A stretch of 39,596 nt of DNA from AC-69 sp044867345 (GCA_044867345.1 JBIOUU010000190.1:1-39596); one strand, 5' to 3'. Positions 24,316 through 32,150 are shown, numbered from the stretch's first letter. Numbers and translations are program-made. The notes: generated by a model from the letters alone, not told the origin.

Positions 24316-25320
24316 GTGGATGTCCTGATCATCGGCCTGTTCGTCTTCGTCGTGCTCGCGATCATCGTGGCGGCCATCGTCACGGCCGTGTCGCGCCGCA
24401 GGCGTGCCCCGGCCGAACCCTCACCGGCACCGATGCCGGCGGCGGAGGCGCCGTCGCCCGCTCGCCGCCGAAGCGATGGCCTGGGGGCGAGAGCCCGGGC
24501 CCTCCTGACAGGCGGGACGCCTGACGGGGACGCGTGGACGCGTCTCGAGGACCTCCTGCTGAAGGCCGACGTCGGCCCGGCCGCGGCATCCCGGATGGTG
24601 CGGGACATCCGTGACCGGTACGAGCTGGGAGCCGACCCCGAGGAACTGCTTCGGGAGGAGATCGTGGGGATCCTGGGGAAGGACGGGGCGCTCAGCCTTC
24701 CCTCGGATCGACTGGGGGTGGTCCTCGTGGTCGGGGTGAACGGCGCCGGCAAGACCACGACCATCGGCAAGCTCGCCGCCCGCCTGGCCCGGGAGGGCCG
24801 CAAGGTGAGCGTGGCGAACACCGACACGTTCCGGGCCGCCGCCGCCGAGCAGCTCGACGCGTGGGCCAGACGAGCGAACGTCCAGCTGATCGCACAGCAG
24901 CGGGGGGCCGACCCCGCCGCGGTTGCCTTCGACGCCGTGGAGTCCGCTCACGCCCGCGACATCGACGTCCTGCTCGTGGACACGGCGGGTCGGCTGCACA
25001 CCCGCACACCCCTCATGGACGAGCTCCAGAAGGTCAAGCGCGTGCTGGAGAAGGCCGCCGGAACCGTGGACGAGGTGCTGCTGGTCCTGGACGCGACCAC
25101 GGGACAGAACGGCATCGCCCAGGCCGAGGCCTTCGCCAACGCGGTGGACGTGACCGGCGTGGCCCTGGCCAAGCTCGACGGGACCGCGAAGGGCGGTATC
25201 GTGCTCGCTGTTCGCGAGGGGTTGGGAGTCCCGGTCAAGCTGGTGGGGACGGGCGAGCGGATCGACGATCTCCAGGCATTCGACTCCCGGGCCTTCGCGG
25301 AGCGGATCCTGGGGGGCTGA
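24316..25320 (+). CDS. ftsY: signal recognition particle receptor FtsY
   Basis: FtsY docks ribosome-SRP complexes at the membrane for co-translational insertion. The 334-residue protein starts with a transmembrane anchor at residues 3-26 (VLIIGLFVFVVLAIIVAAIV) then RRRR, as in other actinobacteria. A Pro/Ala linker, the N domain, and a GTPase G domain follow: GVNGAGKTTTIGKLA at about 138-152, NTDTFRAAAAEQL, LVDTAGRLHT, LDATTGQNG, TKLDG-like AKLDGTAKGG, and GTGERIDDLQAF. The GTG at 24316 is 11 bases after the smc stop. It is followed by a response regulator gene and then ffh. Confidence 0.96.
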   Translation: MDVLIIGLFVFVVLAIIVAAIVTAVSRRRRAPAEPSPAPMPAAEAPSPARRRSDGLGARARALLTGGTPDGDAWTRLEDLLLKADVGPAAASRMVRDIRDRYELGADPEELLREEIVGILGKDGALSLPSDRLGVVLVVGVNGAGKTTTIGKLAARLAREGRKVSVANTDTFRAAAAEQLDAWARRANVQLIAQQRGADPAAVAFDAVESAHARDIDVLLVDTAGRLHTRTPLMDELQKVKRVLEKAAGTVDEVLLVLDATTGQNGIAQAEAFANAVDVTGVALAKLDGTAKGGIVLAVREGLGVPVKLVGTGERIDDLQAFDSRAFAERILGG

Positions 25321-25321
25321 C

Positions 25322-25717
25322 GTGGCTGAGGGCGTGGCCAAGGCGGACATCCTCATCGTGGAGGACCATCCGACGATGCGGGAAGCGATGCGGATGGTCC
25401 TGGAGCACGAAGGGTTCGACATCCGAGAGGCGAGTGACGGGCAGGCCGCGCTGGCCATGGCCAGGGACCGGCCACCGGACCTCATGTTCCTGGACCTCAA
25501 CATCCCCGGCCCGAGCGGCGCGGAGGTGCTGAAGGAGCTGAAGTCGGCACCCGAGACCGCGGACGTCCGCGTGATCATCGTGACCGCGGTGGGCGAGGAA
25601 GGCCGAGAGTACGTCCTCTCGCTCGGCGCCGACGAGTACTTCACCAAGCCGTTCAGTCCGCTGGCGCTCCTTCGGACGGTGGAGAAGGTGCTGGCTCCCA
25701 CGGAGGGGAGCGGCTAG
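25322..25717 (+). CDS. single-domain response regulator (CheY-like)
   Basis: A 131-residue receiver domain with no output domain. The acidic pair is Glu14/Asp15 (ILIVEDHP), the phosphoacceptor is Asp58 (LMFLDLNIPGPSG), the switch Thr is Thr88 (IIVTAVG) and the conserved Lys is Lys109 (YFTKPFSP), so it looks phosphorylation-competent. The GTG start has a G-run upstream and is one base after ftsY; ffh begins right after its stop. No histidine kinase is in the window, so its partner is unknown. Its position inside the SRP operon suggests constitutive co-expression with targeting factors. Confidence 0.93.
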   Translation: MAEGVAKADILIVEDHPTMREAMRMVLEHEGFDIREASDGQAALAMARDRPPDLMFLDLNIPGPSGAEVLKELKSAPETADVRVIIVTAVGEEGREYVLSLGADEYFTKPFSPLALLRTVEKVLAPTEGSG

Positions 25718-27061
25718 GTGTTCGACGCCCTTACACAACAGCTGGACGGGATCTTCAAGAAGCTCCGGTCGCGGGGCAAGCTCCATCCCAAGCAAGTGGA
25801 CAACGCCATTGCCGACCTGCGAACCGCCCTTCTCGACGCGGACGTCTCCGTCGAGGTGGCCGACGATCTGCTGGCAAGGGTCAGGGAGCGAGCGCTCTCC
25901 GAAGAGGTGATGAAGAGCCTGACCCCAGCACAGCAGGTCATCAAGGTGGTGCGCGAGGAGCTCCAGGCAACGATGGGTGGGACCCAGGCCGCGTTCACGC
26001 TTCCGTCGGCCAAGCCCGCGGTGGTGATGATGGCCGGGGTCCAGGGCTCGGGCAAGACCACCGCCTCCGCCAAGCTCGCGCGGATGCTGAAGGAGAAGGG
26101 CAAGCACCCGCTGCTCGTCGCCGCGGACCTCCAGCGGCCCGCGGCCGTCGAGCAGCTGTTCACCTTGGGGGCAGAGGTCGGCGTCCCGGTGGCCTCCGAT
26201 GGCGCGGATCCCGTGAAGGTGGCCAGGGCGGGCCTGAAGCGGGCGGAACGCGAGGGGCTCGACGTGGTCATCGTCGACACGGCCGGCCGGCTCCACGTGG
26301 ACGAGGAGATGATGAAGCAGGCCCGGCGAGTGAAGGACGCGATCAAGCCCCATCACGTGCTGATTGCCTCCGACGCGATGACCGGTCAGGACGCCGTGGT
26401 CCAGGCCCGCGCGTTCATGCGCGAGGTCGACGCGACCGGCTTCATCCTGACCAAGCTCGACGGCGACGCCCGGGGCGGGGCGGCGCTCTCGATCACCGCC
26501 GTCACTGGCCGCCCGGTCTTCTTCGCCGGGACGGGGGAGCGCCCGGCCGACCTCGAGCCGTTCTATCCCGACCGGATGGCTTCCCGGATCCTGGGGATGG
26601 GCGATGTGCTCACGCTCATCGACCGGGCCCAGGAGAGCCTCGACGCCGACAAGGCCAAGGAGGCCGCGGAGAAGATGGCCACGGCCCAGTTCACGCTGGA
26701 GGACTTCCTGGTCCAGATGCGCGAGATGCGAAAGCTCGGGCCGCTCCAGGACCTGCTGGCCATGCTGCCCGGTATCCCGGGGGGCAAGGACGCGCTGAAG
26801 GACCTGGCCGGGCAAGTGGACGAGCGCCAGCTGGCCCGGGCGGAGGCCGTCATCTGCTCCATGACCCCCGAGGAGCGCCAGAACCCCGCTATCATCGGTG
26901 GGTCCCGGCGCCTGAGGATCGCCCGCGGCTCTGGAACCACCACGGCCGACGTGAACTCCTTGCTGAAGGAGTTCGACGGGGCCCGGAAGATGATGCGGAC
27001 GATGCTCGGTGGCAAGCGGGGCCTGAAGATCCCGGGCCTGCCGGGGATGCCGGGGATCTAG
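25718..27061 (+). CDS. ffh: signal recognition particle protein Ffh
   Basis: Ffh is the GTPase and signal-sequence-binding subunit of SRP. The 447-residue protein has an N domain (MFDALTQQLDGIFKKLRSRGKL) and a G domain with P-loop GVQGSGKTTASAKLA at about residues 107-121. AADLQRPAAVEQL, VIVDTAGRLHVDEEMM, TKLDGDARGGAALS and GTGERPADLEPF follow. A Met-rich M domain ends in SRRLRIARGSGTTTADVNSLL and a Gly/Pro/Met tail. The usual P-loop Ala is Ser here, which is conservative. The GTG start follows the response regulator stop directly with GGAGGGG upstream. rpsP follows, as is typical. Confidence 0.97.
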   Translation: MFDALTQQLDGIFKKLRSRGKLHPKQVDNAIADLRTALLDADVSVEVADDLLARVRERALSEEVMKSLTPAQQVIKVVREELQATMGGTQAAFTLPSAKPAVVMMAGVQGSGKTTASAKLARMLKEKGKHPLLVAADLQRPAAVEQLFTLGAEVGVPVASDGADPVKVARAGLKRAEREGLDVVIVDTAGRLHVDEEMMKQARRVKDAIKPHHVLIASDAMTGQDAVVQARAFMREVDATGFILTKLDGDARGGAALSITAVTGRPVFFAGTGERPADLEPFYPDRMASRILGMGDVLTLIDRAQESLDADKAKEAAEKMATAQFTLEDFLVQMREMRKLGPLQDLLAMLPGIPGGKDALKDLAGQVDERQLARAEAVICSMTPEERQNPAIIGGSRRLRIARGSGTTTADVNSLLKEFDGARKMMRTMLGGKRGLKIPGLPGMPGI

Positions 27062-27076
27062 AAGAGAAGGAACGGG

Positions 27077-27361
27077 ATGACGACGAGGATCAGGTTGCGA
27101 CGGATGGGGGCCAAGAAGCGTCCCTTCTTCCGGGTGGTGGTGGCCGACCAGCGGAGCCCTCGCGACGGGCGGTTCATCGAGAACATCGGGAAATACCACC
27201 CGCTCGAGGATCCTTCGCTGATCGACATCGACGAGGCCAAGGCGCTGGACTGGCTCCGAAAGGGCGCGCAGCCCAGTCAAGCGGTCCAGGTGCTGCTGAC
27301 CAAGGCGGGCATCTGGGAGAAGTTCCAGTCGGAGAAGAAGGAGAGCAAGGCGGCTTCGTGA
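27077..27361 (+). CDS. rpsP: 30S ribosomal protein S16
   Basis: A 94-residue S16 with TTRIRLRRMGAKKRPFFRVVVAD near the start, then SPRDGRFIENIGKYHP and DEAKALDWLRKGAQPSQAVQVLLTKAG. The ATG has AAGGA seven bases upstream. It overlaps the following KH-domain gene as GTGA. The ffh-rpsP-khpA-rimM-trmD-rplS order is widely conserved and couples ribosome assembly to protein targeting. Confidence 0.97.
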   Translation: MTTRIRLRRMGAKKRPFFRVVVADQRSPRDGRFIENIGKYHPLEDPSLIDIDEAKALDWLRKGAQPSQAVQVLLTKAGIWEKFQSEKKESKAAS

Positions 27362-27594
27362 AGGAGCTCCTCGAGTACATCGCGAGGGAGCTCGTCGAGA
27401 ACCCCGACGCGGTCGAGGTGAACGAGGTCCACGACGATCGCGGGATCCTGCTCCAGCTCACCGTGGATCCCGAGGACATGGGCAAGGTCATAGGCAAGGG
27501 CGGACGAACGGCCCGAGCCATTCGCCAGGTGGTGAAGGCCGCGGCCATCCGCGAAGGGGTTCACGCCGCGGTCGAGATCGTCGACCCGGGATGA
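27358..27594 (+). CDS. khpA: KH-domain RNA-binding protein
   Basis: A 78-residue single KH domain protein with the RNA-gripping loop VIGKGGRTARAIRQVV and the start KELLEYIARELVENPDAVEV typical of KhpA/YlqC. These small proteins bind RNA, often with KhpB, and affect cell division and small-RNA function. GTG start and stop are both overlapped by neighbours (GTGA with rpsP, ATGA with rimM), so translation is tightly coupled. Confidence 0.95.
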   Translation: MKELLEYIARELVENPDAVEVNEVHDDRGILLQLTVDPEDMGKVIGKGGRTARAIRQVVKAAAIREGVHAAVEIVDPG

Positions 27595-28106
27595 ACCGCG
27601 AGCCGACCGTCGTGGTCGGCCGCATCACCCGGCCCCACGGCCTGAAGGGCGAGCTCTCCGTCCTCGTGCTGTCGGAGGTCGAAGGCCGATTCGCCGAAGG
27701 GGCCCTGGTCTACCTCGAGGACGGCCGGGCACTCACCGTCGAGTCCGCACGGCGCCACCGCAGTGGGCTGCTCGTGAAGTTCCGCGAGGTGGCCGACCGA
27801 ACTGCGGCCGAACGTCTGGCCCGAAGCGTCCTCGTGGTGCCGGAGTCAGCCTCCCCCGAGCTTCCCGACGGCTCGTGGTGGGACCACCAGCTCGTGGGCT
27901 GCGAGGTCGTCACCGAGTCGGGCCGATCGTTGGGGACGGTGCGCGAGGTCATCCACACGGGGGCGAACGACGTCTGGAGCGCCGCAACGGGTGAAGGCGA
28001 GACATTGATCCCCGCCCTGAAGGACGTGATCGTCTCGGTGGACACGGCCGGCAAGCGCATCGTGGTCCGCGAGGTCCCCGGCCTGACGGTTCCAGAGGCC
28101 AGCTGA
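27591..28106 (+). CDS. rimM: 16S rRNA maturation factor RimM
   Basis: RimM binds S19 and helps mature the 30S head. The 171-residue protein has the N-terminal barrel starting VVVGRITRPHGLKGELSV and the C-terminal PRC-barrel beginning WWDHQLVGCEVVTESGRSLGTVREVIHTGANDVW, then LIPALKDVIVSVDTAGKRIVV. The ATG overlaps the khpA stop as ATGA. In most genomes trmD comes next; here an exported protein gene intervenes. Confidence 0.94.
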   Translation: MNREPTVVVGRITRPHGLKGELSVLVLSEVEGRFAEGALVYLEDGRALTVESARRHRSGLLVKFREVADRTAAERLARSVLVVPESASPELPDGSWWDHQLVGCEVVTESGRSLGTVREVIHTGANDVWSAATGEGETLIPALKDVIVSVDTAGKRIVVREVPGLTVPEAS

Positions 28107-28176
28107 TGTGCGGCCGTTGCGGGAACCGAGCGGGCGCGTGCGGTGTAGGAGGGACGATCAGCGAAGAGAGGCCTTG

Positions 28177-28749
28177 ATGCGCAGGTCCGTGGTCGTGCTG
28201 AGCATGTTGGTCGTGGGAGCCGTGCTCGGCTTCGCCGCCGCCGGGCCGGCATGGGCAAAGACCCCTCCATTCGAGGTACGGCTCTCCACGACCCGGCCGC
28301 AGCCGGGGGAGACGGTGAACGTGACGGTCCGGTTCTGGGACGATCGGCGGCACACGAAACCGGCCACCTGGTGGGACGTCCCCAGGATCCCACACCTGTT
28401 ATGGGCGGTCCCCCTGGACGCGGACGGGAACACCGACCTCGAGGCCGCCATCCCGATCACCTTCCGGCGAGGTGGCCTCGTCGAATATCGAGGAACGCTG
28501 ACGCTCACCGAGCCCGGGTCGTACCTCCTGGTCCCGTTCTCGGTCGAAGGCGGCTTCGACGCGCCGGCGGGGTATCCGCAACCGATCGCCATCGACGTCG
28601 CCGGACCCTCGCCGATGTCTACAAGGCCCGGTTCGGGCGGGGGTCCGTGGCTCCCCATCGCGATCGCGTCGGCGCTGGCCGCCGCCGTGCTCGGGGCGCT
28701 CGTTGCGCGGCGCGCGCACAAGGCTCGCGCGCCCCGCCCGGCCGCATGA
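28177..28749 (+). CDS. exported, membrane-anchored protein of unknown function
   Basis: A 190-residue protein with a clear signal peptide (MRRSVVVLSMLVVGAVLGFA then a probable AWA cleavage site). It has an extracytoplasmic beta-rich domain (FEVRLSTTRPQPGETVNVTVRFWDD ... GLVEYRGTLTLTEPGSYLLVPF), a Gly/Pro/Ser linker, and a C-terminal transmembrane helix (WLPIAIASALAAAVLGALV) followed by RRAHKAR. The domain resembles immunoglobulin-like or CopC-like sandwich domains, but I cannot name the family. The ATG at 28177 has GAGAGG upstream; longer readings lack a signal peptide. It sits between rimM and trmD, where no gene is usual. Confidence 0.75.
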   Translation: MRRSVVVLSMLVVGAVLGFAAAGPAWAKTPPFEVRLSTTRPQPGETVNVTVRFWDDRRHTKPATWWDVPRIPHLLWAVPLDADGNTDLEAAIPITFRRGGLVEYRGTLTLTEPGSYLLVPFSVEGGFDAPAGYPQPIAIDVAGPSPMSTRPGSGGGPWLPIAIASALAAAVLGALVARRAHKARAPRPAA

Positions 28750-28760
28750 TCGGGCGCTGC

Positions 28761-28766
28761 TAGCCT
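28761..28766 (+). promoter_or_regulatory. -10 box for a leaderless trmD transcript
   Basis: TAGCCT ends six bases before the trmD GTG. No ribosome binding site is present, so initiation is probably at or next to the start codon. Confidence 0.5.
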
Positions 28767-28772
28767 GCGCGT

Positions 28773-29444
28773 GTGCGGATCGACGTATTCACCATCTTCC
28801 CCGCCATCGTCGAGGGCCCGCTGCGCGAGAGCCTGCTGGGCAAGGCCATCGAGGCCGGCATCATCGACGTCAGGGTCCACGACATCCGTGACTTCGCCAC
28901 CGACAAGCATCACCAGGTGGACGACGAACCCTACGGCGGCGGGCCGGGCATGGTGCTGAAGCCCGAGCCGGTGTTTGCCGCGGTGGAATCGCTGGGAGAG
29001 GAAGCCAAGCGCGTGATCGTGCTGTCGCCCGCCGGGCGCCGGCTGGACCAGGCCCTCGTGCGCGAGCTGGCGAAGGAACCCTGGCTGGTCCTGATCAGCG
29101 GCCGGTACGAGGGCGTCGACGAACGCATCGTGGACGGCCTCCCGGCTCAAGAGGTCTCGATCGGCGACTACGTGCTGTCGGGTGGCGAGATCCCGGCCCT
29201 CGTCGTGCTCGAGGCGGTCACCCGCCTGATCCCGGGCGTCGTCGGCAAAGAGGAGTCGCTCGAGCGGGAGTCGTTCGAGGACGGCCATCTGGACCACCCG
29301 CATTACACGCGCCCGAGTGAGTTCCGGGGGATGGCGGTCCCGGACGTGTTGCTCTCGGGCAACCACGCCGAGGTCGAGCGGTGGCGACGGGAGGCCGCGC
29401 GGGAGAAGACCCACCGCAACCGTCCCGACCTGCTGAAAGGCTGA
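28773..29444 (+). CDS. trmD: tRNA (guanine37-N1)-methyltransferase
   Basis: TrmD methylates G37 next to the anticodon and prevents +1 frameshifting. The 223-residue SPOUT protein begins MRIDVFTIFPAI, with DDEPYGGGPGMVLKPEP, the trefoil-knot SAM site LISGRYEGVDERI and SIGDYVLSGGE, and the C-terminal domain with DHPHYTRPSEFRG and VPDVLLSGNH. All signature motifs are intact. The GTG lies six bases after TAGCCT and has no Shine-Dalgarno sequence. Confidence 0.97.
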   Translation: MRIDVFTIFPAIVEGPLRESLLGKAIEAGIIDVRVHDIRDFATDKHHQVDDEPYGGGPGMVLKPEPVFAAVESLGEEAKRVIVLSPAGRRLDQALVRELAKEPWLVLISGRYEGVDERIVDGLPAQEVSIGDYVLSGGEIPALVVLEAVTRLIPGVVGKEESLERESFEDGHLDHPHYTRPSEFRGMAVPDVLLSGNHAEVERWRREAAREKTHRNRPDLLKG

Positions 29445-29467
29445 CCGGGAGGTCCGGACCCGGCTGC

Positions 29468-29473
29468 TATCAT
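29468..29473 (+). promoter_or_regulatory. -10 box for rplS
   Basis: TATCAT ends 13 bases before the rplS ATG. The leader would be only about six bases, too short for a normal ribosome binding site, and none is visible. Confidence 0.45.
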
Positions 29474-29486
29474 CGGGACTCCCGCC

Positions 29487-30041
29487 ATGAACAAGACCGA
29501 TCTCGTCGACAAGCAATACCTGCGCTCGGACATCCCGCCGTTCCGGCCCGGAGACACCATCAAGGTGCACGTCCGGGTGGTCGAGGCGGGCCGGGAGCGG
29601 GTCCAGGTGTTCCAGGGCGTCGTGATCCGGCGTCAGGGCGGCGGCCTCCAGGAGACGTTTACCGTCCGCAAGGTGTCCTTCGGGGTCGGCGTGGAGCGAA
29701 CGTTCCCCGTCCATTCGCCATCGATCGCCAAGCTCGAGGTGATGACCCGAGGGAAGGTGCGCCGGGCCAAGCTGTACTACCTGCGTGAGCTGCGAGGCAA
29801 GAAGGCCCGGATCCGCGAGCGGCGGGTCGGCCCAGAGGAGCTGGCGACCGCGCAATCCACCGCGGCCGTGGCAGGGATCCAGGAGGCCCCGGGCGAGCCC
29901 GACCTCATCGAGGTATCCGCCGATGGGGCGGAGGCGCCCGAGGCGCAGTCCGCGGAGGCATCGGAGGCGCTCGAGGCGGCCGAGTCGGAGCCCGTGGAGG
30001 TCTCCGAGACCGCAGCGGTCGACGCCGAGAGCAAGGGCTAG
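29487..30041 (+). CDS. rplS: 50S ribosomal protein L19 with acidic C-terminal extension
   Basis: The first 115 residues are a normal L19: FRPGDTIKVHVRVVEAGRERVQVFQGVVI, then FTVRKVSFGVGVERTFPVHSP and RRAKLYYLRELRGKKARI. A further 70 residues, rich in Ala, Glu and Ser (for example EAPEAQSAEASEALEAAESE), make the protein 184 long. The tail is low-complexity and probably disordered. L19 sits at the 30S-50S interface, so a long acidic tail is notable. It is followed two bases later by lepB. Confidence 0.96.
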   Translation: MNKTDLVDKQYLRSDIPPFRPGDTIKVHVRVVEAGRERVQVFQGVVIRRQGGGLQETFTVRKVSFGVGVERTFPVHSPSIAKLEVMTRGKVRRAKLYYLRELRGKKARIRERRVGPEELATAQSTAAVAGIQEAPGEPDLIEVSADGAEAPEAQSAEASEALEAAESEPVEVSETAAVDAESKG

Positions 30042-30043
30042 GC

Positions 30044-30778
30044 GTGTCCGAGCCGCAGCCGGACTCCGCCGAGCCGGCGCCGGTCGATCCTCCCCCCGCC
30101 ACCGCGACCCCGTTCCCGGAGGACGAGTTCGTCCTGGGGCCCAAGGCTCCCGACGAACGGCCGCCCGCCCCGCCCCGAGAGGCCCGGGGAAGGGACCGGG
30201 GCGTCCTTGCCTTCCTCCGCGAGCTCCCCGTCCTGATCCTGCTGGCCTTCGCCCTGGCCCTCGTCCTGAAGACCTTCGTGGTCCAGGCGTTCTACATCCC
30301 CTCGGGGTCCATGGAGCCCACGCTCATGCCGGGCGACCGCGTGCTGGTGAACAAGGTGCTGTACCACCCGCACCGGGGCGACATCGTGGTGTTCGAGGAT
30401 CCTTCCGGGCAGCAGCCCGATTCGGGGGTCGTCGGCGGTTTCCTGCACTGGCTGTCGGAGGGCCTCGGCTTCGCCAGGCCCCCGAACGAGGACTTCATCA
30501 AGCGGGTGATCGGGCTTCCGGGCGAGACCGTCGAGCTTCGAGACGGCAAGCTCTTCGTCAACGGCAAGCGGGTTCCCCAGCCGTACCTGAAGGGCCCTCC
30601 GGATACCCGCCCGTATGGGCCGAAGAAGGTCCCACCGGACAGCCTGTTCGTCCTGGGCGACAACCGCCTCTACTCCAACGATTCGCGGTTCGGGTTGGGG
30701 TTCGTGCCCATCGACAAGGTCGTGGGCAAGGCGTTCGTCACCATCTGGCCGCCTTCCCGGATCGGGTGGCTGCACTAG
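30044..30778 (+). CDS. lepB: signal peptidase I
   Basis: Type I signal peptidase, which removes signal peptides on the outer face of the membrane. The 244-residue protein has a Pro/Glu-rich cytoplasmic N terminus of about 55 residues, one transmembrane segment (LPVLILLAFALALVLKTFVV), and the catalytic Ser89 in IPSGSMEPTL. The general-base Lys153 lies in IKRVIGLPGE, and GDNRLYSNDSRFGLGFVP is near the C terminus. The GTG start is two bases after rplS. It overlaps rnhB by 13 bases. Confidence 0.95.
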   Translation: MSEPQPDSAEPAPVDPPPATATPFPEDEFVLGPKAPDERPPAPPREARGRDRGVLAFLRELPVLILLAFALALVLKTFVVQAFYIPSGSMEPTLMPGDRVLVNKVLYHPHRGDIVVFEDPSGQQPDSGVVGGFLHWLSEGLGFARPPNEDFIKRVIGLPGETVELRDGKLFVNGKRVPQPYLKGPPDTRPYGPKKVPPDSLFVLGDNRLYSNDSRFGLGFVPIDKVVGKAFVTIWPPSRIGWLH

Positions 30779-31413
30779 ACCTCGACCTCGGGCGCTACGA
30801 GCGCCGGCTGCGCGAGCAGGGCTTCCGCGCCGTCGCCGGCGTGGACGAGGCGGGGCGGGGGGCTCTGGCCGGTCCGCTGGTGGCTGCCGCCGTGATCCTG
30901 CCGGAGGACTTCGACCTCGACGGGGTGAACGACTCCAAGCTCCTCACGCCGCTCCAACGGGACGAGGCGTACGCCCGGATCGTGTCCGGGGCCCTGGCTT
31001 ACGCATGGTGCAAGGCCACCCCGTCGCGGATCGACCGCCGGGGCCTGCACAAGTCCAACCTGTGGCTCCTGCGCCGGGCGGTGTGCGCCCTTGCCCTGCC
31101 ACCGGACTACGTGCTGATCGACGGCTTTCCCGTCCGTCGGCTCCCCGCGACGAGCCTGGCCATCAAGAAGGGCGACGCCGTGACGGCCTGCGTCGCTGCC
31201 GCCTCGATCGTTGCCAAGGTGACGCGGGACCGGATGATGCAGCGCTACCACCGCCGGTTCCGAAAGTACGGGTTCGACCACAACAAGGGCTACGGCACGC
31301 GCGAGCACTGGAACGTGCTGGACCGCCTGGGCCCCACGCCGATCCACCGGCTGTCGTTCAAGGGCGTGGGCGAGAACGGCACCGTGGACGTGGAGACCGT
31401 GGAGGACCCGTGA
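30766..31413 (+). CDS. rnhB: ribonuclease HII
   Basis: RNase HII removes ribonucleotides from DNA and RNA-DNA hybrids. The 215-residue protein carries the GVDEAGRGALAGPLVAAAVIL block (catalytic Asp-Glu) at about residues 25-45, NDSKLLTP, LIDGFPV, SIVAKVTRDRMM and YGFDHNKGYGTREH, with all four acidic catalytic positions apparent. I chose GTG 30766 inside the 3' end of lepB, since the family begins just after it. The stop overlaps the next start as GTGA. Confidence 0.94.
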   Translation: MAALDLDLGRYERRLREQGFRAVAGVDEAGRGALAGPLVAAAVILPEDFDLDGVNDSKLLTPLQRDEAYARIVSGALAYAWCKATPSRIDRRGLHKSNLWLLRRAVCALALPPDYVLIDGFPVRRLPATSLAIKKGDAVTACVAAASIVAKVTRDRMMQRYHRRFRKYGFDHNKGYGTREHWNVLDRLGPTPIHRLSFKGVGENGTVDVETVEDP

Positions 31414-31724
31414 ACGAGGGCGACGACATCGAGCGGTTCGAGGAGGAGCGCGAGCTCGAGCTGTACCGGGAGTACCGCGACGTCGTCCCGATGTTCACCT
31501 TCGTCGTGGAGACCGAGCGCCGGTTCTACCTCGCCAACGTCGTCGACGTGCAGCAGCGGGAGGACGGGTGGGTTGAGGTGCGCCTGTCCGACGCGTGGGT
31601 ATGGGACATGTTCCGCCCAGCCCGGTTCGTGTCCAACGTCCGGGTGATGACGCGCCGCGACGTGAACGTCGAGGAGCTCCGCCGCGACGAGGCCGTGCCG
31701 GGGGATCCGACGCTGGACGCCTGA
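31410..31724 (+). CDS. DUF2469 family protein
   Basis: A 104-residue acidic protein of an actinobacteria-specific family of unknown function (Rv2901c in M. tuberculosis, also next to rnhB). It opens DDIERFEEERELELYREYRDVVPMFTFVVETERRFYLAN and continues VRLSDAWVWDMFRPARFV. The GTG at 31410 has GGAGG four bases upstream and overlaps the rnhB stop. Its presence is one of the strongest taxonomic markers in the window. Confidence 0.93.
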   Translation: MNEGDDIERFEEERELELYREYRDVVPMFTFVVETERRFYLANVVDVQQREDGWVEVRLSDAWVWDMFRPARFVSNVRVMTRRDVNVEELRRDEAVPGDPTLDA

Positions 31725-31741
31725 GTGTCGGTGGGCCGTCG

Positions 31742-31747
31742 TAGGTT
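31742..31747 (+). promoter_or_regulatory. -10 box for a leaderless yraN transcript
   Basis: TAGGTT ends eight bases before the yraN GTG, with no ribosome binding site between them. Confidence 0.45.
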
Positions 31748-31755
31748 CGACGGCC

Positions 31756-32127
31756 GTGGACCGGATCGACGCACAGGCTTCCCGCTCCTCATTCGGCCGC
31801 GCAGGGGAGGATGCCGCCGCCGCTCTGTATGCGCGCCGTGGGTTCCGCATCGTCGCCCGGAATTGGCGGTGCGGTCTCGGCGAACTCGACCTCATCGTCG
31901 AACGCGAGGGAGTGTTCGTCTTCTGTGAGGTCAAGGCGCGGCGTGGCGACGGCTTCGGCGGCGGGTACGAGGCGGTGACGGCTTTGAAGCAGCGGAAGCT
32001 CCGGCAGCTGGCGGAGGTCTTCGTCGCCACCGCGCACGTTCCTCACGAGAACCTGCGGTTCGACGTCGCGAGCGTTCGCGTCGGCAGGAGGGGCACGAGC
32101 GTCGAGCTGTTCGAGGACGCGTTCTGA
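31756..32127 (+). CDS. yraN: YraN/UPF0102 family endonuclease-like protein
   Basis: A 123-residue protein with the restriction-endonuclease-like fold of UPF0102. It has GRAGEDAAAALYARRGFRIVARNWRCGLGELDLIVEREGVFVFCEVKARRGD, where the E-x-D and E-V-K residues form a PD-(D/E)XK-type site. Its biological role is unclear; it is commonly clustered with rnhB, comM and dprA. The GTG at 31756 follows TAGGTT by eight bases and lacks a ribosome binding site. Confidence 0.92.
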   Translation: MDRIDAQASRSSFGRAGEDAAAALYARRGFRIVARNWRCGLGELDLIVEREGVFVFCEVKARRGDGFGGGYEAVTALKQRKLRQLAEVFVATAHVPHENLRFDVASVRVGRRGTSVELFEDAF

Positions 32128-32144
32128 GTGTCATCACCAGGCGC

Positions 32145-32150
32145 TAGGGT
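32145..32150 (+). promoter_or_regulatory. -10 box for a leaderless comM transcript
   Basis: TAGGGT ends six bases before the comM GTG, the same spacing as at trmD, and there is no Shine-Dalgarno sequence. Confidence 0.5.

Noticed and set aside
25235..27280. A 681-codon minus-strand open frame opposite ffh
   Set aside because: It has no recognisable motif, crosses three well-supported plus-strand genes and shows typical GC-shadow composition.
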